From Amoebophrya sp. A120 (lineage: Eukaryota; Sar; Dinophyceae; Syndiniales; Amoebophryaceae), in the NCBI GenBank assembly GCA_905178155.1, contig CAJINV010000025.1, forward strand, positions 1 to 64,000: 64,000 nt of DNA. The letters are read 5' to 3'. The position numbers and the translations under genes are program-made. Every line of letters begins with the position of its first letter. The stretch's first letter is position 1. Shown here piece after piece: positions 10,780 through 22,914 of this stretch. A model generated the notes under the pieces. It saw nothing but the letters and a program-made list of their open reading frames with translations, searched no databases and was not told the DNA's origin.

Positions 10780-13700
10780 GACGAGGATCCGACGTTGGAA
10801 AAGGCAAAAACACAAGCAGAAGAAGCAAGAGCATATGGCCCGCTCAGGTGTTACAATCTCAATAGTTACATATAGAAACGCAGCTTCTTGATGCAAAAAG
10901 GAGTCCCAGATCGCACTAGAAACTGGCGAAATTTGTGTTGGAGAAAGTGGAATGCTCTGCGAGTCTGTCATGCTGATCATGCAAGACAAAACCCACTCCT
11001 GTGTCGTGTTCGCACGGATGATCTTTACTGTGTAGCCCGCACAGTCTGATGTGATATGCAAGACAAAATCCAGAATTTGTTGTAACAGTTGAGATTGTAA
11101 GAAGACCTGAGCGGGTTATAAAGCAAGAGCAGAAGCAGCAAAAGAATATCAAATGCAAAAAATACGTCTGGGTCTGGAATAAGAGTGCAACGGTTTTGTC
11201 ATGCACGTTTTGCATGACGCATGGGGTCTGTGATGCATGCCCTGGCATCACAGGTTCTGCGAGATCTTTGCCATGCCTTTTCCGCATGAGAAACTGCCTC
11301 TCGGGTTGCTCAAAAGTGGATATCTTTATTGGTAATTATGCAACACAGATTTTTGCTTGATCCAGATTTAGCATGACAAGTTGCAGCCTTCCAGACCCAG
11401 AGATATTTGCAATGCATACACAGAATTGGGCACGCGTGGGAGGAAGCCAGGCGCGTGCTTCCAAGCTCGAAAAAGTAGAAAGAACGAAGGAAGCAATTAA
11501 GACGCAAGCTATTCATTTGCGAGACGAGCTACAAAGGACTAAAGAAGAATTGGTATCGCAACAACCATATACTTTCGCTATCCATGTTGATGTGTCCTGC
11601 TAATATAAATACTTATTTGCGATGAGTAGATGAAGATGTCTCTTTGTCTCTTTGCGCGCGAAGGTGGTGTTGTCTCCGCAGTCCTCACGGGTTCTGCGTA
11701 GACCGTGCAGAAACTCGTCGCGCTTGATGGCATTGTCGCTGTAATGGCATTCAAAAAAATGTATGGTAAATAATATGGTAGCGAGAGTGTGTCTTTTGTT
11801 GTGATTCGCGAAGAAGGAGCAACGCCGGGCTGCCGAAGCCGAGGCTGCGGCGGACCGGGATCGGCTAGAGCTGGAGAGGATTGTTGCTGCGGTAGAGGCA
11901 GAACGGGACGCTGTTATGCTGGTGTACTATCGTGGTGATCAGTCAGAGCGGAACAGCTTTGCTCTGCATAAAACCAAGAGGGACAAAGCCTGAAAAAATG
12001 TTGTAGTCCCTGCCGCTCTAGGGGGTCACTTTGGTAGTTGCGGCCCTTACGAGCTTCAGGAGGCCAGTCATGAAAGTACATGTAGTGGCGCTTAACTAAT
12101 TACTTATTGCGTATACTCTGTATTTACTAGAAGCTGGCCCGCCGCCACCGCTGGCGACGCTTCTGAGGCGCTACCTGAGCTTGCCGGCAGTTGTGTCTGC
12201 GCTTTGTTTGCATGACAACAAGGACGGGCACAGAAGTTCCTTTTTGAAAAGATCGCGCGCTATTTGGAGTCCATAATCACACAAAACCAGGTAGCGCGAC
12301 GTATGCTTCGCAAATCCGTCCCCCCTCGCTAGTCAAACAATAGTTGCATTGCGTTGTTCACGCTGTATATGCATTGCAAATGTGTCTGGGTGGTCTGGAA
12401 AAGTGCAAGGTTTGTGGTCTTGTGGTCATGTTGCACATTTTGCATGACCTATGATGTTTGTGATGTATACGCTACCATCAAGACTTTTTGAGGGCTTCTT
12501 GATACCTCTCCTCCATGAGAAATGCCCTCGTCCCCGCGAAGCAACGACTGGAGTCTTCTCGCTCACTAAGCCTGATTCGCTAGCGCAGTCTGTTCGGCAA
12601 TGCAATTTTTTGTAGATGAATCCAGAGGCAGCATTAGACGTTGCACGCTTTCAGACCGTCACATATTTGCAGTTGATATCATGCAGGCACGATAAGGATA
12701 GCGGTTTTGAAAGTTCACCAGCAAGATCTTAAGAACAAGGAGTAAGTAGTTCGCTTTCTGTGACTGTGGAAGGAGGTCGTTGCGAGGGATAGTTAGCGGT
12801 GATGATTTGCATGCGCCTTTCTGTGCCGACGTGGTACTTATTTAGAACCCTACTTCGGCAGGCGACGAGCAGTATTGCAGAAGCGGCGCGCTTTGCACTC
12901 GTCGTCGGGAAAGACAGATCATTCCCGACATGCAGACACGAACTGCAGGCTGTGCTTGGGCCTTCAGTGCTTATTTGTTATCGAGAAGGGTACGCTGTGG
13001 GACCTAAAAAACAACGGTTTCCGCTCCTGTAGCCTCAAAAACCAGCGCGGCCGCCGGAGAGTACTCCCATGGTGATTGGCCTTGTAAATGTCACGCGATT
13101 TGCCTCTTGTGGCGACGCAGTCCGCTCGTGATTGTGTTTGCTTTGGCTAAGCGTTTCAAAACAACACAAAAACGAGCGAAGTGGCAGAGTCCCGTGCTGT
13201 TTGCCGCCGGATTGGGAGGCGCGGCAAACCGGCGCACATTTCGCGCGGACTTTGCCTCGCGGATTTTCTGGCCCGATTTGGTCCGCCTCGGAGGGCCTTC
13301 CCCCGACGGCACTACCTCGATTTCGGGAGAGGATTCCACAGAGGATTCCGGAGAGGATTCCAAAATCCTCTCCGGAATCCTCTGGCCCAATTTGAGCCGT
13401 CTTTCGCGCCCTTTCCCCGATGCTACGGCCCCGATTTCGGGAGAGGATTCCACAGAGGATTCCGGAGAGGATTCCAAAATCCTCTCCGGAATCCTCTGGC
13501 CCAAGTTGAGCCGTATTTCGCGCCCTTTCCCCGACGGCACGGCCTCGATTTCGGGGGAGGATTCCACAGAGGATTCCGGAGAGGATTCCAAAATCCTCCC
13601 CGGAATCCTCTGGCCCAATTTGGGCCGTCTTCCGCGCCCTTCCCCCGATGGCACGACCTCGGTTTCGGGGGAGGATTCCACAGAGGGTTCCTCAGAGGAT

Positions 13701-16700
13701 TCCAAAAGCCCCTCCGGAATCCTCTGGCCCAAGTTGAGCCGTCTTTCGCGCCCGCTCCCCGACGGACAAAGCCGATGGTCTGTTAGTTTTCCCAACGTGC
13801 AGACACGAATTGGCTGCTAGGACATGCTTGGGCTTTAAGTGTGTATTGGCATTGCAGGGGGGATTCGGTTGCGACGGATAGCAATCAACGGACAGCTTCA
13901 AGAAGCAGAAAGACGACTGGGCCTCGCCGGGCAGCAGCAAGCAGAGCTGGAAGGTTCCCTGGCTCGTGCAGGTGCTGGCAGTGCCGCCGCAGCTGCCGAG
14001 CTTGACGCGACCCTGCGCAAGAACCAAGAAGATCTGGCGGCCGCCAACCAACGCGCACAGGCGGCAATCGGCGTGCAGAAAGCGGCTGAGGAGAGGAGTG
14101 CGCAACTGGGGCAAAAGATGGAGGCCCTCGAGAAGGAGTTAGTAGCGGCGAAAGGAGCGATGAGCGGGTGGTTGGGTAATCCACCTTCGTTATCTTCGTT
14201 GGATCACATTTCTCTGGCGGACTTCCTATCCGCGTTCCGCCAAGAGCTGGCTTCGGAGTTCTCTGCAAAGGACCAGAAGATCAGAAGCTTGGAATCGCAA
14301 CTGCAGCAGGCGAAGGCGGAGGCGGCGAGGCTGCGGGTTCCACCAATCAGGAATTTCGATCTTGCTGCTCGGTCCGAAGACGGAGATGACGACCTAGAAA
14401 CTCCTCGTTCTATTTCTCCGGAACTCTCATCCCGAACCCGATTCCTACCCAGAACACCAATCGTGTCCACCTCCCCGTATTTGGTGTCGTGTATTCGTTC
14501 ATGCATGATCATTATAAATATGTGGCAGAACAATAGTTTCGACGTGACTGCAAGTGCAGTCGGGAAAATAAGTACGTAAAATGATGCAGCCGGCGTCCAC
14601 GCTATACTCGTGTCGAAAACTAGTTTTCTTTTTCATCGTGGCTCGTTATCTTGACATAGATACTTAGCTGGGGCCATCGTTGTATTTTCTTTTTCCCGCA
14701 ATATTCCACTGTCGTTTTTCATGTTTTCCCGCGACTGTTTTGGTGCAGACTCCTTCCCGCTTCGCTGGAGCTCGCCATGTAGTTGCCACCGACCCCGCCC
14801 TGCTGGGTCCCGCGAGGCGGGAAGACAGCGCTCATTCTCGACGGTTTTCCCCCGCCGACAAGGGCGTGGTGGGAAGTTAAAGAGCCTCCGGCTGCTATGA
14901 CGCAATGCGGTGATTTTTTTGTCTTTCCTGCAAGAGTGCCAGCCGCGGTGACCGCTGGGTAGCTGGTAACGGCCTCTAGTTGCATGTCACTCGAGCAGCA
15001 AGGCAAGCAAAGTCCAGGTAGGTAACCTCGCAGCACAGCAGACTTGGTAAACTGGAAGGGCAGGAGCAAAGCAATAAATGTAGCGCGCTAGTACATACAA
15101 GTGCGACCTCAAGGGGGGGGTGGCGTTCCTCGTTGGACTGCTTTCGCTCATTAAAGTAGAGTCAGCAAGAACACTCCTGATAGCATCCCGCCTCGGAATC
15201 GTAACCTCTAGGCACAACGATTGGCGGGAAAGCTTTCGGCGGTTTTGCTGTTTGCGGCATGCGGTTTCCGAAGTTGCTGTGCAATACTCAGTGTACTGAC
15301 AATAGATACGCGCAGCAGTGAGTCGTGCTGCATCAAATACATCATGGTGGACACGGGTTCTTTCTTGTCGATGGCCACAACTCATATTTGAAGTGCTCGG
15401 GGACGCCAAGCGCGCCGCAGAGGAGAACGCGCAGAGAGCTGCAGCAGATGTTGCCCGCCTAAGAGCCGTGATCGCCGGTGGAAGCCAGGACGCTTCACAA
15501 GAGCAGCTGGAGGCAGCGAAAACAGCGGCATCAGAGGCCTTGGTGCGGTTCGAGAAGGCGGGGAACGCTGAAGAGGTTGCTCGCAAGCTCTTCGAAATGA
15601 GTGAACAACTAGCGCGCGATCTCGAAAAGGCACAAGAAAGTCACGAAAATTTGGAGGCCGAGCTCGCCGAGGCCAGATCCGCAACGGAAAGTGCTAAGCT
15701 CGCCGAGGCGCAGCTCACCGAGCAGGCCAAAGAACTCCAGCGCAACGTCGCGGAACGTGAGGCAGAGTGCGAGAAGTTGCTGGGCGGGCTCGCTGAACAG
15801 GATGAACGATTGGCGCAGGAAAAAACTGCCGGACAGCAAGCTGCGGCACAGCTGCAACAGCTGTCGAACGGAATCACGGAAAAAGATGCGAAAATTGCAG
15901 AGCTTCGCGCGCAGCTCGACGCACTCAAAGGAGAGAAAGAGGCAGCGAACACCGCTCACCGCAACGCACTGGAAGGCATGGCGCGGAGTACAACCGAACA
16001 GGAGAGACTCGCCGCCGCATTACAGGCGCACGAACAACAAGTGGAGCAACTTAACGCGTTCATTCAGGCCGCAGTCGCGAAAGAAACGGAGGCGGCAGAG
16101 CGGCTGCGGTCTTCCCAGGAAGTCGCGAGCGCCCGCCAGCAGCAGCTACAAACGGCGATGAGCATGGTGGCGAGGGGGTTGCACGAGTCGGGGATTCAGA
16201 CTCCGCCTTCATGGATGTCGAGCGCCGATCTGGCCACGTTGCAGGAGGTGTACCAGCGGGGAATGGCGTCGAAGCTCACCGCCGAGAAAGAGCAGTCGGA
16301 CATATCCTATGTAAAAACGCCCCCAAGACGACCCCATAGTCAAGATGGAAAATTTGCTAGGCAAATCAGCCAGCTTCGGTTGCTACGAGTGACCACAGTT
16401 TTAGCCTCGTAGTGTAATTTATTATCCTGTCGAGCTAGTAGATCCAGCTCCAGCAGCATCTTCGCAGTCCCAGCAAATCGCCCTGCGTCGAGCATCGCAA
16501 ACTCCAAAACACGACTTCTAGAGAATGTGTCTCGTCGGGTTCCGCATAAGAAACATCTTGACCATGCAGATTTGCATGACAAGAACTCTGGGGTACCAAA
16601 GTGTAGTTTCGCATTTTGTTTAGCATGACAACTCTGGGGTCGTGGGGACGTTTTTCCATAGGATGCGAGAGCTTGCTGTCGAAGCTGAACGGGGCGCAGC

Positions 16701-17763
16701 AGTGGGCTGCACAGAATGCTATCAAATGCAAAAGTGTCTGGGTCTGGAAGAGTCATTCTGTTTTTGCATGACAGAGGACGGCGCAGAAGGTCTGGCGTGG
16801 AAGCTCTAGCGTTACAGGTTTCCGCGAGAAGCGTTCTCAATGCCGAATACGCATGACAAGTCCCTGACTTTGGTGACAGAAAGTGGGCAACTTTTGCTGG
16901 CTACTTATGCATGACAGATGTTTCTGTGTTCCTGTTCTCAAATGCGCACTCATACAAGTTTGTACTCTTCCAGACCCAGACACTTTGGCACTTGATAGAT
17001 TCGGAGCAGATGGAGCAGAATTTCCACCAGCAGTACGAGGCTCTGCGAACCACAAACGCGCAACTTCGCGCAAAAATCCAAATTGAGGCGGGCAAGACTC
17101 GGGATGCGGAGAACAGAGCCGCACAAGCGGCCGCGGGAATGCAAGCGGCGGAAAACGCGGAAGCCGCCGCCAACCAGCAGGTGCAGGCGGTGAGCAACCA
17201 GGTCGCGGCCGTGCAAGCGCAGGCCCAGTATGAAATGCAAAAATCCCTGGGTCCTCTGGAAGAATGCAACTTGTAATGCTGTATTTGGATGTCTGAAAAA
17301 TTTGTGTTGCATGAGCAGCAAAAGGATTCTGATTTTTGCTACGCGAGGAGGGCATTTGTCATGCGGAATAGGCAAAAGAATCCCTCAGCAAATAACCTGT
17401 GGCGCTAGGGCATGCGTCACAGATCGATCAAGGCTCACGCAAACCGTGCATGACAAGTCTCAGAATCTTCCAGACCCAGACACTTTTACATTTGATACCC
17501 AGCAGGCGGAAGCGAAACTGCAGAACCAGAAAAACGCGAAGCCGGCCGTCGCCCGGGCTGCAGCCTTATCCTGTGCAAGAGTATCGTACTCGTATTGCAA
17601 TCATGCATTACAAATCTTTTTCTTAAGGTAAATTCGCATTACAAATTTTATTTCTCATGCTGAGGAAATTTGTAATGCATTTATACGAATGCGATACTTT
17701 TGCAGTTCATAAGCCTCGGCAACAAGCAACGTCGCGGTTTCTGGCAACGGGGAGTGTTGCTGA
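10780..17763 (+). CDS. Long coiled-coil protein, multi-exon
   Basis: Exons are rich in Ala, Glu, Gln, Lys and Arg with heptad-like spacing, predicting a long coiled coil of structural or scaffold type; no family is recognised. Likely exons: about 10780-10834, 11121-11147, 11419-11535, 11814-11936, one near 12230-12290, 13882-14450, 15370-16303, 16666-16720, 16998-17229, 17498-17567 and 17712-17763 (TGA 17761). The last five exons were checked and are exactly in frame when introners 16304, 16721, 17230 and 17568 are removed. Upstream joins use both introners and probable GT-AG introns (for example GTATCG after 11535) and are less certain; two adjacent coiled-coil genes cannot be excluded. The true start was not found. 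Confidence 0.6.
10835..11120. mobile_element. Introner E
   Basis: Family E ends (GCTCAGGTGTTACAATCTC / GAGATTGTAAG...GAGCGGGTTATA). Flanks GAGCA/AAGCA, 4 of 5; an 11-bp AAGCAAGAGCA occurs on both sides. Here the frame stays open only if the retained base is the right-hand A. Confidence 0.8.
11148..11418. mobile_element. Introner A
   Basis: Family A ends; right end TTTGCAATGCATA. No clear flank duplication. Confidence 0.75.
12369..12678. mobile_element. Degenerate introner A
   Basis: Recognisable but mutated family A ends; no flank duplication. Lies in a probable intron of the coiled-coil gene. Confidence 0.65.
12946..13850. repeat. Diverged direct repeat flanking the 114-bp array
   Basis: A segment near 12946-13000 (GCAGACACGAACTG, then GCTTGGGCCTTCAGTG) recurs diverged near 13797-13850 (GCAGACACGAATTG, GCTTGGGCTTTAAGTG). 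The 114-bp array lies between. Confidence 0.5.
13290..13780. repeat. 114-bp x4 tandem repeat with internal hairpin
   Basis: Period measured from the TTTCGG landmarks at 13321, 13435, 13549 and 13663. Each unit contains a 13-bp perfect stem, TCCGGAGAGGATT paired with AATCCTCTCCGGA, with a CCAA loop. Because 114 is divisible by three, long frames stay open in two + frames and one - frame, each of which is a 38-residue repeat. Position between coiled-coil exons suggests an intron. Confidence 0.9.
14460..15365. other. Probable long intron of coiled-coil gene
   Basis: No introner ends and no convincing exon. A poly-G run occurs near 15112. Assumed intronic because coding continues on both sides. 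Confidence 0.35.
16304..16665. mobile_element. Introner B
   Basis: Family B ends (ATCCTATGTAAAAACG / CGTTTTTCCATAGGATG). No clear duplication, but removal joins coiled-coil exons in frame. Confidence 0.8.
16721..16997. mobile_element. Introner A
   Basis: Family A; flanks match only partly. Removal keeps the frame (NA then DSEQ). Confidence 0.85.
17230..17497. mobile_element. Introner A
   Basis: Family A; exact duplication CCCAG; frame kept. Confidence 0.9.
17568..17711. mobile_element. Introner D
   Basis: Family D ends (GCAAGAGTATCGTACTCG / GCGATACTTTTGCAGTTCATA), 144 bp. Exact duplication AGCCT. Splicing must retain the left T; retaining the right A would give a stop. Confidence 0.9.
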
Positions 17764-18123
17764 CGCGTGAACAACAATTGGACGCGTGTTGTCAGAAAAG
17801 CAAAAGAGTAGCAGTTCTACTTATTTTTACGGGTTCTTGTTACTAAAAAAACATTTTCTTTTTCATTTTGCTGTGTGAAGACGAACTGAACGGACGAAAT
17901 AAACAGCGCGAATGCAACAAGAAGAAATCTTTCCAGCTTACTTATTTATTCGGTTTCTTATTCTTTCACAACGACAACACTAGTAAAAAAACTCTTTCTT
18001 TTCCACTCAGCATTTCTACGCGATACGACTATCAAAAACTTGTCTTGTTTAAGTAATTATTTTCCAGGATCTTTCAGCGCTGTCACTACTTGCAAAAATT
18101 GTTTATCTTTCCAAAATAAAAAT

Positions 18124-18392
18124 ATCCAATGCAAATATCCCTGGATGTCTGGAAGAGTGCAACTTGTGATGCAGCTGCATTTGGGTTCTAGAAGATGAAG
18201 AATCTGTATTGATGCATGAGCAGCAATCTGAATGGATTTTTTGCTACGCGCTAGTAGGAATATTATTTGTCGCACGGAATAGGCATTAAGAAGTCCTCAA
18301 AAAATCTGTGATACTAGGGCATGCATCACAAAAACCCGTGCGTGGCAAGTCTCAGATGAATCTTCCAGGCCCAGACATATTTGCATTTTATA
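18124..18392. mobile_element. Introner A outside a recognised gene
   Basis: Family A ends with mutations; A-rich flanks prevent a clear duplication. No coding exon is recognised on either side. Confidence 0.75.
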
Positions 18393-18541
18393 CAAAGCAA
18401 CGCAACTTTTTCATTCTGTCCGCAGACACGACTAGCTTTTGTTCATTATCTATCATTTTCCACCAGGAGCACCACCATCGCATTAAAAATAAAAAACCAA
18501 AATTTTTGTACTAGAAGAACTTTTCATCGACGTATCTATGT

Positions 18542-19110
18542 ATGATCTCGGAGAACTTTCGACAACGAGAAGGACTCTCTACACGACGACCAGCCAGGGC
18601 CGTCTCTACGAATAAACTCTTCTTCCGAATAAAGAAACAGCACGGGTATGATCTTTCAGAGGCCGCCACCTTCTGCTCGCCCATGTCGCGACGTACTCTC
18701 GCAGAACAGACGAATGCAGCAGGTCCGCTATGGATTGCAAAAATGTCTGGGTCTGGAAGATTGCCAGGTTTGTCATGCAGGTCTTCCATGACCCATGAGG
18801 TCTGGCATGCAGGACATAGCATGACAGATTCTGTGAGACCTTTCCAATGCCTATGCTGCATGAGAAACTGCCTCTCGACTAGGTTAAAAGTGCACAACCT
18901 GTTTTGGCAATCATACAACACAGCTTTTTGCCTGATTCAGATTTAGCATGCCAAGTTGCAATCATCCAGACCCAGACACTTTGCACTTGATATCCGCAGA
19001 GCAGGTGCCATGTTGCAAGGACTGGCTTCTTGCGTGGTCGCACACGGTCATGGGCAAGAAGAAAAAGGACGAACAACGCCGTGGATAAGACAAGTCTAAC
19101 GACTTTTTGA
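18542..19110 (+). CDS. Small two-exon open frame (uncertain)
   Basis: ATG 18542 to 18729, then 18993 to TGA 19108-19110, joined over an introner; 306 nt encode 101 residues, basic and Ser/Thr-rich. The other two frames are also partly open across the join: one, ending at TAA near 19086, carries a Cys-Cys-Lys-Asp-Trp stretch and a Lys-rich tail. I cannot decide which is used. The exact 5-bp duplication around the introner shows that the element is genuine but not which frame is coding. Confidence 0.4.
18730..18992. mobile_element. Introner A, reverse orientation
   Basis: Internal sequence is reverse complement of the common A form. Exact duplication TCCGC. Confidence 0.9.
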
Positions 19111-20246
19111 AGAACAAGAATTCAAAACGTTTTTCATCAGCACTTCAGTTCAAAATTTTTCACTACAATTTCATCGCTTTATCATTTCCAAGCTGAAGCC
19201 GAATAGCTTTAGTAAAAAACACGACTGCAAAAATAAACAGAAGGAGGTAGAATATTTTTGCAAGACGATAAGCCAGGGAGTGTAGGAATCAATTTTGCAA
19301 ATTTTGTTTTTTTTTTTCAACGTCGAAACTTTCCCGCCCCGGTATTGTTTTGATGTTTGAAGTCACGCATGACAAGAAGTTTTTCCCAGGTATTGTACTG
19401 CAGGTTAGCAAGGAGAAGGGCGAGAGGCATCACAAATCCATCTGCTCATTATGCTTACAGCATCACAAATTCTGACTAAAAATGCTTCTCCTTTCCTCCA
19501 AGCACGACTGAAGTACTTTTCCTTTCCTCCATGTAAATTAAAACAAAAAGACAAAGCGTTCTTCGCTTTATTCCCCCGGTCTTTTCCAACTTGACAAACC
19601 ACGATCTCGAAGACAAAAAGACAAAGCGTTCGGCGCTTTATTCCCCCGGTTTTTTTTTTGCAACTTTCTTTTCTCTTCTTTCACATGATGTTTTACGATT
19701 TTCATTTGTGCCACTGTAGTTGTAGAATTAACATTAAATAAAACTAACATTAAGCCCGTTCTTTTCGAAAATCAAAATTTCAAGCATTTAACGACTTTAT
19801 TTCCTATTCCCTTTCATCGACTCTTCTACTGTATCATACACACACTATACAGGTATAATTTTAAGGAGGTATGCCAACGCCAGAAGTTCAAGTTGTTGTA
19901 GTAGTGGCCCTGCTGACCACTGCCAGAAGAAGGATGAAGCTCCGTAATTTTCTATTGCTTCCCCGGCAGTAGCTATACGGACGAATAACTGCGCCACGAC
20001 GACGCACGGCGCTGCAGCAAGCTCGGTTACAGACTGGGCCACGCTTGTTGTTGCGTCGCAGGTCGTTGTACACGCAATTACTTATCCGGTTAGGGCTTAC
20101 TTTTTCGAGCTACACAGGATCCGGTTGGGGCTTACTTTTTCGAGCTACACAGCAGCTGCAGGTCTTGCCGTGATTTTTGCTTTGCACCAAAATAAAATGT
20201 CATTGGCCGATGGTAGTTGTACAACAAACCTCAGCTGCTAGTGCTA
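19111..20246. other. Intergenic, short direct repeats
   Basis: Two direct repeats are visible: a ~38-bp pair (19543 and 19614, AAAGACAAAGCGTTC core) and a ~35-bp tandem pair at 20088-20155 (GGGCTTACTTTTTCGAGCTA core). No gene is supported. Confidence 0.6.
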
Positions 20247-20455
20247 CCCCATGCCTGTCTTTCTCTGTTGACTTGACCCTGACGCCTGTGTTTCGATTCA
20301 AGTTTGTATGAAAGACACAGGTTTTCTTGTTTCAGGTCCAAGGAAGGCAATTTTGGTGGCAGAGCCGCTGTTTCAACATCCGTGGTTTCAGTACAACAGT
20401 GGCGCAGGGGGCACGGGAACGTCAGCTGCTCGTACCCCATGCCTGTCTTTCTCTT

Positions 20456-20778
20456 ATCAAAAGGAAAAATTTCCCCCTCCGCATACTGCAAAGGTATACT
20501 TTGGGAAATGTGTCATGCTGATTCGTGGTCAAAAATCGTGTCTGTCTTGCAGGAAGGCAACTCCGCAGACAACCGCCACACTGTGCAGGCGGTTTGTCAT
20601 GCTGCTGGGCCTACAGTGCGGACGTTTTTCATGCTAAAGCGCCTAGGCCAAAGCCTCTCTACTCACCCTTAGTATGGGCCTGCAGTGCTCTCCCGCACGA
20701 AAGCGCTGACTTGTTTACACAAATCCAGCATCAGAAGTTTCGTTTTGGTATGGGGAGGGGGGAGTTTTCCCTTCGATA
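20456..20778. mobile_element. Introner C with visible empty site
   Basis: Family C ends. Exact duplication TCTCT, confirmed by comparison with the uninterrupted copy at 20247-20270. Confidence 0.95.
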
Positions 20779-20819
20779 TCTCTGTTGTTTCGATTCAAGT
20801 TTGCTGGAAGACGCAGTTT

Positions 20820-21077
20820 ATGGATTGCAAAAATGCCTGGGTCTGGAAACTTGTGATGCTAAAATGTGGACGATGGAAACCGTTCCGAATGCAACACAGC
20901 ATCACAACTTTTCAGAGCGCTCTCTTATAGGAAATCCGCATGAGAAAGTGCGTTTTTGCGTGTACAAAAGAGGCTGTTACTTTTGTTGGTTTTATGCAGT
21001 ACAGATTTCCTGGGTATAATGGAGAGCTAGCATTACAAGTTGCAACCTTCCAGACCCAGACACTTTTGCTTTGGATA
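20820..21077. mobile_element. Introner A in tandem repeat copy 2
   Basis: Family A. Exact duplication CAGTT; absent from the related site in copy 1. Confidence 0.9.
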
Positions 21078-21239
21078 CAGTTTTTCTTGTTTCAGGTCCA
21101 AGAGAGGCGATTTTGGTGGCAGAGCCGTTGTTTCAACATCCGTGGTTTCAGTACAACAGTGGCGCAGGGGGCGCGGAGGTGCCAGCAGGCGTGTCTAGTG
21201 TAGTCGTGTGTATCAGTTCTTATTATACGGTGTAGAGAT

Positions 21240-22900
21240 GTCGTTTACATTTATTCAAATTACTTTTATGTAAGAAGAACTCAAAGCCCCACTGAACTTT
21301 ACGACTTTATTTCCCGCATGATGTTCCGTTTTATTCTGTAGTGCCTGTCATACATTAAAATTCCTGCTTTATCCGGTTTTTTTTACTGTATCGCATTATA
21401 CTAGTACACGAAAGAAGACCACAGCCAGGGCAGATGCTGTGGTTCCAGAAGCTCCTGCTGCTGCGGCTTGCCGAAGGAGAAAAACAAGCGCCGCAAGAAT
21501 TTCGAACTGCACAGCTGCACTCGTTGCCGTTGTTTCTTGCTACGAAATTATTTGTGAAGGAAGGCTGCGTTGTACAAAAACCTCTCTTGCTACAGGTTAC
21601 AGCACATGTATCCTCATATTTCTTCACTCACGCGTTGCGGAAGTCGCTCGCTGAACTTCCCGCTGAACAATCTGAAACGAAGATGTTTTTGCTGTCGCAG
21701 GTCCTCGCGCAAACGCGATGCTCCGGTTGTTTTCATCTTTCCATATTTTCCCTACAACAACATCAAACAAACACCATCATAGTGAGAAACTGAGAGCTTT
21801 CGACAACGGTTCAGTAGTGGGCTGTTGCTCCACTTCGCTCTACCGTGAGCTTCTTTTAGCGGCGATTCTCACGCTACTGTCGTAGCTAGTTCCCTATTGT
21901 TGTGTTGATGTGGTGAATTTGTTATGCGAGACCAAGCAAATGCTACCACTTGCATGTCGTTGGTCGCGTAAATACAAGGTGAAAAACATGTGTAAAGTGA
22001 AAGGAAATTCGTCGTCTCTCTTGCTTCTCGTGAAAAAGGTCAAGATGTGCGCCGGTTTGACGGTGTGCCACAAACCGGAGTAAAGGTTGAAAATTTGCAT
22101 TACAAATTTGCCAAACGCGTCGCATTGTGCAATAGCACTTAGCACGGTGTGATCCAGTTTGTTCTACAAATCGAAACGGCGAAAAAGGTAAAGCAGGGTG
22201 CTAGTGCTAGTGTGTCGCTTTGGTTTTTGTTGCAGTTGCGTTACTGCCCACACGCGCCAATACGCATGACAGATTCCATTTTAGTGAGAAAAGCGATCGG
22301 CGTGTGCAAGACAAACTGCACTATCTACGTATCGAAAGGTTGAAGATTTGCATTACAAATCTGCCAAACGCGTCGCGATGTGCAATTGCACTTAGCACGG
22401 TATGATCCATCTGTTCTACAAATCGAAAAGGCGAAAAGAGTGAAAGTAGGGTGCTAGTACTACGCGACGGCACCTCTTCACGAGACCGACTCTATTGCAA
22501 GATAAATTACTACAAATAACAGGACAACAGATGTGCTTCCTACGCGGTCAGACCGATGTGGAAACGGACACCTGGCGCGTATGAGTAGTACAACAATACT
22601 GTGATCATTTTAACCTCAACCGATCGCGCTGAAGCAGAACTACAAGATCATAACAACGGCACACACGAGAGCAAGGGCCAGGAACATGCAGGCTGTCTGT
22701 CTACCTAGTGTTCGTGCATGCAGCACCAGCAAGCTAATCTTGCGCGCGACTCACTCCAGGTGGCATCCTCATCAAACCCATCGGGAAACGGGAACATGTA
22801 GAGGGGAAAGCACAAGTCGTCCCGGTGCCGCACTACTGTGTTTCTCGGCTGTTCTACTGCTCCACACTACTGGAATGCACTGCTGCTGATCTTCTGCTGT
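21240..22900. other. Left flank of Penelope-like element, repeats
   Basis: About 47 bp at 21579-21627 (CTCTCTTGCTACAGGTTACA core) recur at 27088-27137 on the other side of the retroelement. A ~130-bp direct repeat pairs 22081-22210 with 22336-22465. No host gene is supported. Confidence 0.6.
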
Positions 22901-22914
22901 TCTCTTCTGTTGTT

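Larger units (their letters stand above)
20247..21200. repeat. Tandem duplication, one copy empty and one carrying two introners
   Basis: Copy 1 (20247-20436) and copy 2 (20437-21200) share GCCTGTCTTTCTCT, GATTCAAGTTTG and a ~90-bp stretch from CAGGTCCAAG to GGCGCAGGGGGC. Copy 2 has a C element (20456-20778) after TCTCT and an A element (20820-21077) after CAGTT; copy 1 has neither. A diverged third copy lies at about 27170-27340. Confidence 0.85.

Noticed and set aside
13091-13820. Protein genes in the 114-bp array on either strand
   Set aside because: Openness in three frames follows from the period and composition; all are simple repeats without supporting exons.
16721-16997. TA target-site duplication of Tc1/mariner type
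   Set aside because: TA is part of the TAT...ATA element ends; the real flank duplication is 5 bp at 46 elements.
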